Notes: a model not told the origin generated them from the letters alone. 64,000 nucleotides of DNA from Phascolomyces articulosus (GCA_025677815.1 JAIXMP010000004.1:124001-188000), one strand, 5' to 3'. Positions 24,245 to 37,698 are shown, numbered from the stretch's first letter. Numbers and translations: made by a program.

Positions 24245-24411
24245 GATAGAGATAGTTATATATATAAAAAAAAAAGTGGAGAAAAGAGAAAAGAGGTGCG
24301 TGGGAAACAAAATGTTATGTTCGTGACTTCAAGATGAAATATAAAATAAAATCTGTTGTAGCGGAGCATTCTTTTTTGGCTGCGTTACTTTCTTTAGATT
24401 CTTTTTGAAAT
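24245..24411. promoter_or_regulatory. Compact bidirectional promoter PCD / SF3B5
   Basis: Only 167 bp separate the start codons of the two divergent genes, so both core promoters must lie within it or overlap the flanking exons. It contains A-rich and TATATA sequence near 24258-24276. No defined factor site is recognised. Confidence 0.6.
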
Positions 24412-25023
24412 ATGGTAAGAAAGGAGAAAATGAAATCTACAAAAAAAAAAAAAAGAGAAATAATGATTAATGGCTCAACAATAATTAATAATAGGATCGA
24501 TTCAACATCAACAGTCAAATTGAACATTGTTCGTAATTATTATGACCTTTTCATTCTTCTTATCTTTCTAGATCTAAATCTGATTGGATTTTTTTTATTT
24601 TCATGTAGTGCAATCGAAATATGTCGGTACAGGTCATGCTGATACGATCAAACAGTACGTTTTTTTAAAAAATATATAGATATATATAAACATATCCAAT
24701 TTCGAGCATAATTATTTATCATTATACTATATATAATTATAGTGAATGGTTGACAAATCAACACCGAGATAGTTATGCATCATTTATTGGTCATACGTCT
24801 CTTTTGACATACTTTGGAACAGCCGAAAATGAATGTACTGCTCGTGTCAAGTTTAATTTGATGGAGGTAAAATAGATAAAAATAATAATAATAGTGGATC
24901 ATATTGAAAAAAAAAAGAGATAACTAAAATAATACGGGATACTGGATGTGTGTATTTTATTTTATTTTTTTGTAGAAAATGTTACAACCCTGTGGTCCTC
25001 CACCTGTTCGTGAAGAACATTAA
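24412..25023 (+). CDS. SF3B5: Splicing factor 3B subunit 5 (SF3b10)
   Basis: Five exons: 24412-24414, 24495-24528, 24609-24654, 24743-24866, 24976-25023. They give 84 residues, the usual size. The protein reads MDRFNINSQIEHLQSKYVG, then GHADTIKHEWLTNQHRDSY, ENECTARVKFNLMEKMLQPC and ends GPPPVREEH, a close match to the SF3b10 family throughout. It is a structural subunit of SF3b in the U2 (and U12) snRNP, packing against SF3B1. The first coding exon is only the ATG, with GTAAGA starting immediately after it; an in-frame TAG at 24492-24494 rules out intron retention. Four introns interrupt a 252-nt reading frame. Confidence 0.95.
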
Positions 25024-25154
25024 AAAAAAGGTTGTCGTCATTGGTATAGATATATATACATTATATAAAAATTCGTTGTCCTGCCTTGTGTTTGTGCGTG
25101 TGAGTGTTTTTTTTTTTGGAATCCATAATATACAATTATTATTTTATATCATCA

Positions 25155-25984
25155 TCATTTGTCTTCGTCCATTTTTGAATCGGATAACAATTGTATATTG
25201 GGTTTTTCATTATTGGATGATCCACTAGCTGTTGAAGGAATTACAATATTATCGTCATCATTCTCATCACTTTCACTCTCCTCTTCTTCTTCTCCTTCAT
25301 CATCACTTTCAGACGATCTGTTTTCGTTCTTTTTCTTTTTTTGTTCAAAAACTCCAAGACCAAGATTCTATAATAAATTTAAAATCGAGTTTCTATTAGA
25401 TAAATATCATCCACATTCACTTGTTTATAATGATTTCTAATTATTATTTTTTCTTCTTGTTGTTGTTGTTACCATTTCAATATATTGATCTTCATCTTCT
25501 TGTACATTTTCAATATCTAATTTGGATGGATCTTGTTGTTTTAATTGTTCATTTGCTGTTTGCATTTGAGGTAAAAAGGATTGAACTCTTGATAAAACTA
25601 ATATATATATATATTAAAACACGCACACACACGACGTTAATGATGATTTTGATCTCCATCATGTATACTTTTCTATATATATGCTCTATTCAAAACTTAC
25701 TATCATTATTAGGATCTATTTTAAACATTTTAGGCTTCTCTTTAGGTAATTGAGGTGTTTCTTCTTCTGGTGTGGCTGCCGGGAGAATATCGTTGTCGGT
25801 ATTAGGATCGTTGACATTGAGTAATTTGGCTATATATACAGAAATCATGTTAAAGAGAAAACAAAATCGTCTTGGTGTTCAATGACAATGACTATTATTA
25901 TTATTATTATTATTCCATACCCAATATTTTCTTTCGGCTAGGTATATTAAGGAGATCAGAAGAATGTGTTGTATGATCACTCAT
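25155..25984 (-). CDS. NOPCHAP1 (C12orf45)-like snoRNP assembly chaperone
   Basis: Four minus-strand exons: 25921-25984, 25701-25829, 25473-25597, 25155-25367. They encode 176 residues. The conserved centre is SRVQSFLPQMQTANEQL followed by DIENVQEDEDQYIEMNLGLG, the hallmark of the small NOPCHAP1 family that links NOP58 to the R2TP/RUVBL machinery during box C/D snoRNP assembly. N- and C-termini are acidic and low-complexity (a Glu/Ser/Asp run around residues 125-145), consistent with a disordered chaperone. It is convergent with SF3B5 (131 bp between stops). Function is inferred from the family; the short motif block limits certainty. Confidence 0.85.
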
Positions 25985-26917
25985 AATGTCAATGATCTAA
26001 AAAAACTTTTTTTTTTCAAAATGGTTGATTTGGAAACCAAAAAATGAAGAGGAGCGAATAAAAAAAAAAGAGACACCGACAAGTGCATGAAATTTATAAC
26101 TGTAACTAAGCTTTACATAGTATGCATTTATTAAGTCATTACCAGTGCTTCATATTCTAGGCTTGAGGCGTTTTATATTCTTATTCCATCTACACTGGTC
26201 CAAACATCTATATTGAATAAGATAATACATGATGGCCAATGTTTAAAATAACTATCCTCTATAAAATATACGCATCATTTGATGTCTAAACAATTTTTTA
26301 TTCGATGACTTACTATCCCTTGAAGCATATGGACCATCTATCAATATTACTTAGAAACAAATAAAAATCAGATCTTTCAATACAACCAAGCAACAATCTA
26401 GTAATACAATAAACGTTTTGGTGTTGATTTTAATGTCATTTGTATTATTATTAAAGAAAAGCAAAAGTACTTTTTATTTTTGGAGGTAAACTACAAGTTT
26501 GAATGGATTATGAAAGAATCAAATCATTTTTCGTCATTTTTTTTTTGACAGTATTTATACACAAGATAAAAAAAAAGTTTTTTGTGGGACAGAAAGAATG
26601 GAATGGCTTGCATGGTGACATTGAAAAAGAAAATAACATCACACACACGCATATCTATAAAATGATTTATAATAATACCACCAAACAGGTTTAAACATTA
26701 TATAGTGAAACAGGGACTAAATTCCTCGAAAAATGGCTGGGTGATAAACGGTGATACAAAAATCACGCAATCGCCTATGCTGGTTTCCATCTTATATGTA
26801 ATAAGGTTTGGAACAAAAAAAAAAAGTAAAATCCTTATTATATTATTTCTTTTCTTTTTTTTTTCTTTTTTTTTTCATTTTTCATATATTTTTTTTAATA
26901 ATATTAATATAGACAGT
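25985..26917. other. Divergent intergenic region
   Basis: 0.93 kb upstream of the NOPCHAP1-like gene (-) and the mitochondrial carrier (+). It contains homopolymer T tracts just upstream of the carrier start (26845-26895) and no supported gene. A small ORF at 26503-26694 is low-complexity and judged chance. Confidence 0.5.
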
Positions 26918-28197
26918 ATGACAGCCGAAAAGAAAAGACCTTCTGCTGCTGCCGACTTTGTTGCAGGCAAGTAAGTAAAAAATTATTTTATTGTTTTGGT
27001 ACCTTTTTATTACTATTATTATTGTGTTTGACGTTGGGAGGAAGAAAAGACAAAAAAAAATTCAGGTTCCTCGAGATATATGCATAACTCGAAGAAGAAG
27101 AAACGAGATCAGCTAACGAAAAGGAAAAAATAAATAATAGCATGAGTGGCATGGCACAAGTTATTGTTGGACAACCTATAGACACAATCAAAGTTCGACT
27201 TCAACTTGATCACACACGATTCAATGGTGCATGGGATTGTGCATTGCAAACTATTAGAAAAGAAGGCTTCTTTGCTTTATACAAAGGTTCGAATGAGAAG
27301 AAGAATGGAGGAAGCTGAAGGAAGGAAAATGATGAATACTAGTGTTTATTACTATTATTATACAGCTCATGATAAGAGATAACTAAAAACATTATAATAA
27401 TAATAATAATAATAATAATATAGGTATGGCAAGTCCACTTGTTGGTATTGGTGCGGTCAATGCTGTCTTATTTGCCGCCAATTCATCCATTAAAAAAGCC
27501 ATGCAAGCTTATCCCGGACAAACATTGTCGATCGGTCAAATTGCCATTGCTGGCGCCGGAGCAGGAATTGTAAATTCTGCTTTAGCTTCCCCTGTGGAGC
27601 TATTAAAAATCAAATTACAGGCACAATACAGTAATGAAGGAGGAGCAGGACGTCAATTCAAGGGACCTATTGATTGTGCACGTCAATTGATCCGTAACGA
27701 TGGATTTTCTGCTTTATTTAGAGGCATGTATGTGACCATTTTACGTGAAATTCCTGCCTATGCTGGTTTTTATTCCGGCTTTGAAGTGACCAAACGTTAT
27801 TTAACCAAGGGACAAGAAGAAGATGCTACTATTTTACAATTAATGGCTTCCGGTTCAGTGGGTGGTATGTCTTATTGGTTGGCATCTTATCCTTTGGATG
27901 TTGTCAAATCGGTAGTACAAAATCAAAATGGTCCCTTGCCACGAGGTCTTTATGTGACAAGAGTGATGAAGGAAATCGTGGCAAGAGAAGGGACAGCGGG
28001 TCTTTTCCGAGGTCTCGCTCCCGCTGTCGTTCGAAGGTAAGTTTAGTATATTAAATGTGGGGGGAGGGAAGGTTATACGTTTCTTTGGATGATATAATTA
28101 TATTAATGACACTCCACGTATTCACTCTAATAGTATTCCTGCAGCTGGTGCAACATTTACTACATATGAATTGTGCATGAGAGCATTTTCATCATAA
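26918..28197 (+). CDS. Mitochondrial carrier (SLC25), CRC1/YMC/ORT-like
   Basis: Four exons: 26918-26970, 27141-27286, 27424-28036, 28134-28197. They give 291 residues, the normal carrier length. Three tandem repeats each start with the signature helix: GQPIDTIKVRLQ (about residue 30), SPVELLKIKLQ (about 125) and YPLDVVKSVVQ (about 225). Each is followed by a G-x-x-x-LYKG/LFRG element. There are six membrane helices in the inner mitochondrial membrane. The second-repeat PVELLKIKLQ and third-repeat PLDVVKS resemble the carnitine/ornithine/YMC branch (animal SLC25A29/45/47/48) more than nucleotide carriers. The exact substrate is not determinable without phylogeny and the contact-point residues. 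Confidence 0.93.
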
Positions 28198-28705
28198 ATA
28201 AAATAAAATTATTCCATCATTCATCTTCATTCCTCCTCTCAATATATAATAATAATAATAATAATAATAGTTTATAATTTTAATAAACAAAAAAAAAATC
28301 ATACTCTTTTTTTTTGTATACTTTCTCTATTTTTTTTTTCATCAACTAGAAATTTTTTACAGTTTATAAAAGGAAATCAAAAGAAACGAAGAAAAGAAAA
28401 TTGTTGTGTTGTAAAGCGTGCAAAATTGTGTATGTGTAAGAAGTGTTTGTGAAAAAAAATGTGCAAATTGTGAGTTGAGTGTTGTGTGTGAATGTGAAAA
28501 AAAAGAAGACTATATATAAAACAAAAAAAAATGTGTAAAAGAAGAAAAAAAAGACAAATAAATGATGAAAAAATGGATGTGAGTGTTCCAAATGGAGTGG
28601 TTTTTTTTAGCAGAGGGAAAAAAAAGAGGGTATCCGCTACTTAAATAATCACTACGACAATGGAACACTTTTTTAATTATATATTAACTATTAATTTTTT
28701 TTTGT
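28198..28705. other. Intergenic between convergent genes
   Basis: 508 bp between the carrier stop (+) and the stop of the Gln-rich regulator (-). It holds poly(A)-signal-like AATAAA near 28196-28205, an ATA trinucleotide run (28247-28269) and A/G- and T-rich tracts. No gene is seen. Confidence 0.55.
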
Positions 28706-30090
28706 TTATGATTGTTGTTGAGGATTAGGCGAACCAGCATGAGAATTCTGTTGATCGCTTGTTGTAGTATTAGGAGTATTGCTATTATGATGAAGGGCAG
28801 CAGTACAAAGTTGAGATAAACGTGCATATTTAGATCCATCTTCATCTTCGGTTGATTCTGGAGGAGTGGAGGTACCTGAAGAGGTGGATGCACTTGGCAC
28901 AGGTGTCATGGGTTGAGGCTTCATGAATCCATCTTGAAGCTCTTTGATATCTGGCAAATGTCTTTGTTGTTGTTGAGGTGTATGTTGTTGTGATGAAGGT
29001 TGTGGAGTAGAAGGTTGATGTTGTTGTTGATGATGTTGTTGTTGATAATACAAATGAGCAGGTGAACTTGCACCTTGAGTTTGTTGCTGTTGCTGTTGTT
29101 GTTGATGAAGCATATGATCACCAAATTGACGTGAGGATTGTTGTTGATGTAATAAACTATAATGAGGTTGAGGCACTGGTGAATGTTGAGCATAGGATGC
29201 ATGTTGTTGTTGTTGAGGTGGTTGTTGTGAGGAAGGTTGCTGTGGTTGTTGTTGTTGTTGACTTTCAGCAGCACCAGGCATCAAGACAGGATAACCCATG
29301 GATTGATACATTGGGTTCACAACATACGATTGCGGCATCATTTGATCTTTGTGATACGCAGCTGCATACGAACCATAAGGATCATAAGCAGTCGGTTGAC
29401 CATATTGATTCAAATTACTTGGATAACCAAATGCCATGGAAGGTGGACGCATATAAGGTGAAGATTGATGGGCAGGTTGACCTGGTTGAGGAGGTTGATG
29501 CGAATCCAATAAAGAAGAAGTAGTACTTGTATCTTCTTTATGACGAGTACTGGTAGAAGAAGACGATGTAGTCGAACGTTCATTACCTTCCTTTTGTCTT
29601 CTCTTGTATGGACCTCGTTTAATTCCTTTTTTACGTTCTTTTCGAACAGAATTGACACAGGTTTCTGCAATACCATATTTTATACATCTTGGACAAGGAC
29701 GAGCATCATCACATTTTTTACAGGCCTTTTGACAATTGGCTATAATAATAATAATAATTTTTTTTAGTCATTGGTTACTAAGAATAAGAAAAAAAATTTT
29801 TTTCTTCCTTTCAACTCTCAGGATAAACTTTTTATCTGACCCAAAAAAAAACAAAAAGAAAAAAAGAAAGACTTACTACATGCATTTTTGACCTGCTTAC
29901 GCTTCGGAGGCTGTTGAGACTGAGTTGCAGGAGCTGCTTCACCTAATTGTGGATGAGGTGACATGCCATTAGCATGGGTCATCATTGGAGGAGCTGCCGT
30001 ACTAAGAACTGATGAAGGCACTGGGGATCCGTTATTTGAATAAGAAGTATTGGTTTGATAACCTTGTTGATAATAGGGCATGGACTGCAT
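28706..30090 (-). CDS. Gln-rich Zn2Cys6 transcription factor
   Basis: Two minus-strand exons, 29877-30090 and 28706-29739, encode 415 residues. The intron splits the zinc cluster after its first cysteine. The domain reads KRKQVKNACTNCQKACKKC, then RPCPRC and IAETC, followed by the basic RKERKKGIKRGPYKRR. The spacing is C-x2-C-x6-C-x5-C-x2-C-x8-C, with the GPYKRR tail seen in a conserved group of fungal regulators. The zinc cluster lies at residues 70-100, not at the N-terminus. The remainder is low-complexity Gln/His/Pro/Ser with several CAA/CAG runs. There is no fungal-specific middle homology domain. It is a likely nuclear activator or corepressor-binding factor; target genes are unknown. 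I chose ATG 30090; another Met lies three codons later. Confidence 0.9.
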
Positions 30091-33000
30091 TGCGATTTGA
30101 AAAAGGGGGGAGTGTGGTTTTTTTTTGCCGAGATCTGTCAAACTTTTTTTTTTGGGTGGTTGTTATGTTTTTTATGTTTGTATTGAAGCGGAGAGGCAAA
30201 CGAATAAAGCTTAAACCAGGACAAGAAATAATAACCAAGTTGCTTTGACTTCTTATGCTTTTTGTTGTTATAAGTAGTCTATTAAGGTAGGTGGTGTGTT
30301 GTTGTACTAAAAAAAAAAAAAAGAATGAAAGGCCCTGTCAGCGTGGGTTTCACATGCAGCTACTCCCTCCCCCCCTCGCATTCCTCTTCTTTCAATTCAA
30401 AAATTTATAATCGATATTTTATACGTATTATATAATATATATACAATATATATAATAAATATAAATATAGATATATATATCCATGATAAGTAACCCCCAG
30501 TCCATTCCACTTGATATAAACCCTACCTTTTTATCTTCTGGGCCAAAAAACGGTTCAATCAATCCAAGGGGAAAATAGAAAAAGAGAAGAAAAAAAGAAA
30601 AGGAAAAATAAAAAAAAATAATAAAAGAGGTCGCCGGGCGGTGCTATAAACTGTTTTTAAAAAAAATTATATAAAAGAAAAAGAAAAGGATGGAAAAACA
30701 GATACTAATCTAATAAAAAGAGATAATAATAATATAGAATTCATTCAATAGGTTAGATTCTGATATATACGTTTGTCTATGTCTATGTTTAGACAAATAA
30801 TAATAATAATGATAATAATAGGGAATATAGGTGGTAACTAGATGAAGTATGTGTTTTGATAATATATATATATATATATATATTATCAAGATGTTTTCGG
30901 TACTATAAAGAAATTCCCAATGTTTTTTGTGTCCGCAAAATAACTTGACCTGAACTCTTTTTTATCTCTATTCTCTCTCTCTCTTTCTCTCTTTTTTTTC
31001 ATTTTTTGATATTCACTGAGAAAATAATAATCGATAAAGAAGTATATAAAAAAAAAAGAAGAAAAAACTTACGGTTTTTTTTTCCAGTATAGTTTTATGA
31101 TAAGAAAGAAAGAAGAAAAAAAAATAAATTCGAATTATAATTAACCAAGAAAAACGTCCTTATAATTGGCGGAGTTGCAGTGAATCCCTGTTCTTTTTTT
31201 TTTTTGGGATGGATAATACGAACCAATGACATGAATAGTTATTACTTCGTATTTGGATGGGATGATTTGAAATGGCTTATTATATATAAAAAAAAAATAT
31301 ATGACGTTGACCCAAAATATAAATATATAAAACAATCTTTTTTCGTTTAGAAGATGAATAAAAAAAAATGTAGGATTAATAATGAAGTGCAAGTATGTGT
31401 GTGTGTGTGTAATATTATTCTATTCTATTAGGTACATAAACTATACTATATTATTTTAACACCACCTTCTTTTTCACTTTTTCCCGGTCTTTCGGAATAG
31501 ATTTAGTTGCGCGCATTTATATATATATATTTATATATATTATATATAATTATGTATCTCTTTACTAGGTCTAAATCCTTGTTCTAGGTCTAATTTTTCT
31601 AACTTTCTTACATTTTTTTTAAAAAAATAAAAATATATGGAATGTATGATCACGGGCCTTAGTTGTTCCCATGACATTCTTTAACTGTCATCAGGTGTAT
31701 TATAATCTGAAACCTCTTCAAAAAAAGTGATTGTAACTTATTTTAGCAAATAGTTTTTATTGTACTAGGTGAGTTGAGGGAGGACAACATGACGTAGCAA
31801 CTATTTCCTGTTATTGCTTGTTCCTGAATTAAATCTTTCTTATTATTATAATAATATAACCAGTACAATAGAGTATACTTATTCAGAATGCAATAAAGTT
31901 ATTTCACTCAACATTTTCATCGTTTCTTATAAACTCATCGTCACCTTTTTTTATATTTATTTAAGCACAAATGAAAATTCACTTTCCAAATCCAAATAAG
32001 GCAGTTTCTGTGACATGTTCTTTATAAGGAATGGTTTTTAATTATTTTTCCCCAGTCTGTCAATTTTTTTAAACTGTCTATACCATTCTTTTTTTTATAT
32101 ACAAATTTTCAGTCTGACAAATGGATGCGTACATACTTACTTATTTTCCATGAATACTTATTATATTAACGTGTGAACTCAAAAAACATTCAAGAGGAGT
32201 TTTCAGCTGCTTGGATGGTATATACTTAGTTATAAGCCGTTAGCATATCACAGTGAAACATATGGTTTAAACTTGAAAAAAGTCAATGGGTTCCGATCAA
32301 CCCGATCATTTAATATTCATTTGGAGGCGGTCCCTCAACTCCTTTATTACAAGAAAATTTCTCTCCGCCCTAACATATAGTAGTGAGTGTCATAGTTTAT
32401 GTAAAGAGGAATATGCAGCTTTTATTTAAGTTTTAGATATACCATCCAACCATCAACATGTTTCTTCTGAGTGAAAAATGAACAGGAACCTGCATATATG
32501 AGAAGAAGAATATATATTTTATGAGGTCCGCCATGCTTTTCTTGTTGGTGATCAAATCAAATTTCCAGGTTTGGAAAAGACACAACATAGAAACCTTTTT
32601 TTCATATATTATATAATTCATACTAGTTACATGTGTAGTAATATATAAACCTTTGTTCTACTTGAGAGAGACATTTCCTCTTTTACTACTCATATCATCA
32701 ACATTGAATAAAGGAAGTGTATAAAAAACAAGAACAAGAATAAAGTAACTTTTGACAGGTTATTTTTATTTAAGTTACATCGCATGAAATTTAACATTCT
32801 TCGTCCTCATTAATACACAACAATGGATTTCATATGCGGCATAATAAACGATGAATAACCCATTGCTCCGTTTCAACTTTAAAAAGAAAAAAAAAACGAA
32901 CGTTAAAGATTTCTTTGACACACACACACACACGCACCAAAAAGTAAATCATTTGATAACAAATATGGGTTACTTTTGCTGTCATTGAAACCAAGCTTGG

Positions 33001-34485
33001 TTTCCCGCATGCAGGAATTTCTTATATATATATATATATATATGTTTTATGTACATACCTATCTCCGGTTTGCATGACGCGCAGATCTTCCCATTTAGAC
33101 GTCTACACGGGAAAGAAAAGTATATTATGTATATGTATATAAGTATTTATTCTTCTTCTTCTAAGAACATTAATATATACATCTATTTTTAATGATAATA
33201 TTTATGTGGGTGCGCCAACTTCTTCCTGTAGTAATTATCTATAAAAAGTTGCCACCAACTATTTCTTGGCTCAAGTGACTGGATCAAATGATACTATCTC
33301 TACTATATAATACCTTGTCATCTTGGAATGTTTCTTTCTATGCAACATCACTAATAACTCAATAGATTAAGTTTTATATCTCTATAGAAAGATACTTTTT
33401 ATATAAATAGTTGACACGCGCCAACTTAATAAAAGTAACCAATAGGATGTTGTTGTTATGGCTGCAATAGGTCATGTGAAAAAAAAAAGAAAATGTATTA
33501 GATACTTGAACTATATCCAAAAGGTGTTTAAAGAAGTCCCAACAACAAGAATTCAATGACAGAATATGCACCATCAACCAACTATTTGAGTAGCCGTGTT
33601 ACATAGTAACGGGTTTATTGGTATGACAACGTTGATATGACTTGTTTTTTATGCTACGTTTTTTTTCCTTTCTTTTACCTGTTGTTTATTATTAATAATT
33701 GATAAAAATGGGTTCCTTATTTTTTTTATATATTTTTTGCAAAACTCATCATAAAAATATTTTGGTGTTGCTGTTGTTGTTTTTATTATATAATAATAAT
33801 GATAATACTTATACTAATATTAATATTAATAATAAACAAAAATAATATAATGTTTATCATATTTATAAAAGCCTTTTTTACTTAAGATGAAGTACCCATG
33901 ACGCGGGTGCGTCACATATATAAATAATAATACATATTGGTTATGAAAAATGGAGATGGCGGCCCCTGATATCATTATTCGAGGCACACTTTTGACTCTT
34001 TTTTTTCTTTTCTTTTCTTCTTCTTTTCTTCCTTTCTTTTATTATTATTATTTTTTTTTTCCTTCTCTTCCTTTCTTCTTCTACTTGCACTCGATATTTC
34101 TTATCACTTATCCATCCATCCATCCATAAATATATAAATTATTTTCGTGTACATTGTATATTTATTTTTATATATATCCATTCCATCTGTGTAAAAAAGG
34201 TACAGTTCCCTTGTGAATATTTTTTTTTTAATTTTTTTCGTGGCAAAAAAAAAAATATCGAAAAACCGTTTTTTTGGGCGAAAAGTGTAACGAACAAAAG
34301 TTTATAGTGACACTAACAAAAAAAAAAAAAAGGTGCCACTTTCTTCTTCTTGTTCTTCTCGGTCCGCAGTCGCCTGTCACTATTTTTTTTTCTAAAAGAT
34401 AACTAATCGTCAATCCCAACACCCTTTATTATAGAAGTTATTTACGAAAATCTGTTGATTCATTATCGAAGAAGAAAAAAAGAAT
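30091..34485. other. Large divergent intergenic region
   Basis: 4.4 kb between the start of the Gln-rich regulator (-) and the Rrm4-like gene (+). It is AT-rich, with (TA)n tracts at 30430-30480, 31518-31550 and 33023-33043, (GT)n at 31395-31410 and (CA)n near 32920-32933. A perfect long palindrome of TTGATAA(TA)nTTATCAA form lies at about 30857-30889. A GC-rich patch with C-runs sits at 30331-30385, close to the regulator's start. ORFs here (31141-31392, 32433-32621, 33374-33577) are short, Phe/Ile-rich and unconvincing. No tRNA found. Confidence 0.5.
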
Positions 34486-37400
34486 ATGACAGAAATAGTC
34501 TCTGAAAAACCAATTGTACGATTACCTAAAAAACGAGAAAGTATTCTTTTGACGGATCGTACTACATCGATGGTGACGACGATGAAACCACCACTCGTTT
34601 ATCGTGATGCATTAGTGTCGGACAGACTTTACACGGAAGGAATTCCGTCAACGGTATCGGAGAATGATATACTGGACCTGGTGCAAAGTTGTGACCCAGA
34701 AGAGTAAGTTTCCTTGTTTACACTACTACTTTTTGATATTCAAAAAACCATCCTAATTATCTTTATTTATATATATATATATCATAATAGAGTTCAACTA
34801 AACCGAATGGATGGTACAGGATGTATTCGATTTTCATCTATTAATAAAGGTAAAAAAAAATAAAAAATAAAAAATGGAAAGGGTCATTGGACTTGAAGAA
34901 GTTGTTGTAGATCGACAAAACATCAAACGAGTTTTTTTTTTAAAAAAAAACAGAAAGTTAATATATTTTTTTGGGGTTCATTTTTGTGAGATCAGCCGAC
35001 CGAGCTTATACTTTGTTTAACGACGCCACTTTAAAAAACCAAGTTTCTTTTCGATTAAAAATGTTACCACCTTTTTCCCGTCACCTTCATCAGCGTCGCC
35101 GTCGTCATGGGAGTGGTACCACCAGTGGTAGTGGTAGTAGTAGTAGTGGTAGTAGTAATAATAATAGTCATCCAACAAACACAATGAATGATGAGGAGGA
35201 CTATGAAGAACCTGTAGCAAGTTCTGGTATCTATCAAATACGAAATCTTCCATTAGGCACTACAAATCATATATTATATGATTATTTTCGTCCTTATGGA
35301 CCCATGAAATTATGTAAAATTATTATGGATCATCATGGAAAAGGATTTAAAGGCACTGCTTTGGTTCAATATTTTCATATCAAAGATGCGGAAATGGCTA
35401 TAAAAACAATGGTACGTAGAATTTGATCAGGGTGCCTATCTCTCTCTTTCTTTCTTTTTTAATAACGTTATACAAAAAAAAACACCAGTTGTCATTCGAT
35501 TTGATCTTATTTACAAAAAAAGTATTTTGTAGAACAATCGAATTATTCAAGGCAATACAATGTAAGTGCGCGCCCACTCATCATCTTTATCAACATCATC
35601 ACACTCATACATACATATATATGACGCGACTACGCGTTCAATTTATATTCTATTTCAAGACCTTTTTTCTTCTTTTTTTTTCCTTCTTCTTTCTCACTCT
35701 TTTTTATTATTGTTATTATTATTATTATAGTAACGTTTTTCCTTTTATACCAAAAAAAAGTCGAACTCATTCTTCGGAAGGACTGATGTTTTTAAATCAA
35801 CAACCATCTCATCTATCTAACACAAGTACTTCACCAGTAAGTTGATATTATCTAAAAAGAGCGAAAGAAAGAATCTATGCATCCATCATAACAAAAAAGC
35901 TTACATGATGATATGGATGGTTATTTTTAGACCAAAACATTGGATGGAAACAACAACATCAACAATAACGGTAGCCATGGAGATAATAATAACAATAGCA
36001 ATGGAACTAACGGGGCAGCAGCAGGAGAAGGAGGTTCTGTCGATTATACCAATCTCTACATCAAAAATTTAGATTTAGATGTCAAAAGTAGCGATCTTTT
36101 TAAACATTTTCGACAATATGGACGTATCATTTCGGCTCGTGTGATGAAAAATCCAGATACGGATAAATCAAAAGGGTTTGGATTTGTCAGCTTTGGCAGG
36201 GCCGAAGAAGCACGTTGGGCATTGGAAGAAATGAACAACAAATGTATTTTATCCAAACCTATTATTGTTGCTTACCATGAACCTAAAAAGCCACGTACCG
36301 AGAAAAATGGCCGACCGCATGACATGATCAGGCGCTTTTCTACACCTGGCATCCCCCCACATCCTCCACCACCTTATATGCCCGTGGCTCCCCCAATATC
36401 TGAATATATTGACTATTCAAAACCTCAACAACAGCAACAGCAACAACAACAACCATCTCCTGCACCTGCACCAACAACGAGACGTCCTCCGATGACAAAC
36501 CATAATACATCACCTGGGGCTATGGCTGTCGTCAATGAAAAATTTACAAATAATAATCATAATAATAATCATACAATCAAGAAACGACATTATACCATGA
36601 CTCATATACCTACAACGACTACAGCCTCAAAAACTCCAGCTATCGCTACTGCTACTACGAATGGCACGACACATCCCAATAAACCTTTATTTATACCATC
36701 ACCCCCATTACATCAACAGCAACTACAACAGCCTCAACAACAGCCTCAACAACAGCAACCACACTTTCAGCAATATTCTAATCAAGGTAATCATCAGCAG
36801 CGGCCATCACATCCACAACAACAAAATCATCAACACCAGCAACAACAACAACAAACAAAACCGCCGGCGTTAATACGCCGGCGTAGTTCCAATGAATCGG
36901 TGACGAGTGCCATGACCGAGACAACACCAGACCTTCAAAAACATCGCATGACAGATGCTGTGATCCGCGTGGGTGTAAAGAATAATGTGGAAGATATTGT
37001 TGAAATGTTATTAACATTGAAGCGTAAAGAACGATCTCTTTGTTTATTTAATCAAAACATTCTCAGAGAACAAATCAAATTGGCCAAATCTGCTTTGGAA
37101 ATATGTAAAGATGATGATGATGAAGTGAATGGGTTGGGAACTGATAGTCCACCTACCCCTGTGGTACAACTTCAACAACAACAGCAACCCTATCAACCAC
37201 CACTACCATCCTCTTCCTTACCACCCGCATTTTCAATGCCATTCGCGACACAACGTGTTTCTCGTGCTATTCCTATCGTGGCTCCACCTCAACCCACCCC
37301 TCCACCTTCTGCTCAAATGGCCTCTAATACTCCTGCCACGGACAAGTTGGTAAAACCTACTCCCAATAGTATTGATCAACTTTTGATGTCACTCGAAGGA

Positions 37401-37698
37401 TTGCCATTGACTCAACAAAAAGAAAAATTAGGTGATCGACTCTTTCCTTACGTTAAGGTAAAAAAAAAAAACACAAAAACAAATATAAACAAACAAAAAG
37501 TGGGTATTTCATTTGCTTGGGGTTTTAAAAAAAACTCTATATTTTTTATAGGCAACGGGTGTGAAGCACGCTCCCAAAGTCACTGTTCGACTTTTAGATA
37601 CAATTCCCTTGGATGAATTAGCACGTACCATGCATGATCAGGTTGTTTTAAAAACCAAGGTGGATGTGGCTGTAGCATCCTTACAACAATCTCAATAA
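34486..37698 (+). CDS. Three-RRM, MLLE-domain RNA-binding protein (Rrm4-like)
   Basis: Seven exons: 34486-34703, 34791-34849, 34996-35411, 35533-35561, 35731-35836, 35931-37457, 37552-37698. They give 833 residues. RRM1 (about 48-120, DRLYTEGIPSTVSENDILDL) and RRM2 (about 168-245, GIYQIRNLPLGTTNHILYDY) are divergent. RRM3 (about 313-390) is canonical: RNP2 LYIKNL, RNP1 KGFGFVSF. A long Gln/Pro/His-rich linker leads to two MLLE-like segments. One is near 640-690 (NNVEDIVEMLLTLKRKERSL). The other is at the C-terminus (NSIDQLLMSLEGLPLTQQKEKL, then GDRLFPYVK). Three RRMs plus C-terminal MLLE domains is the layout of Ustilago Rrm4, which moves mRNAs on endosomes via PAM2 adaptor Upa1. A poly(A)-binding-protein paralogue is the alternative; PABPs have four RRMs. 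Function is inferred from architecture. Confidence 0.87.

Noticed and set aside
29062..29523. 153-codon plus-strand ORF rich in Val
   Set aside because: Antisense shadow of the CAA/CAG-rich Zn2Cys6 gene on the minus strand.
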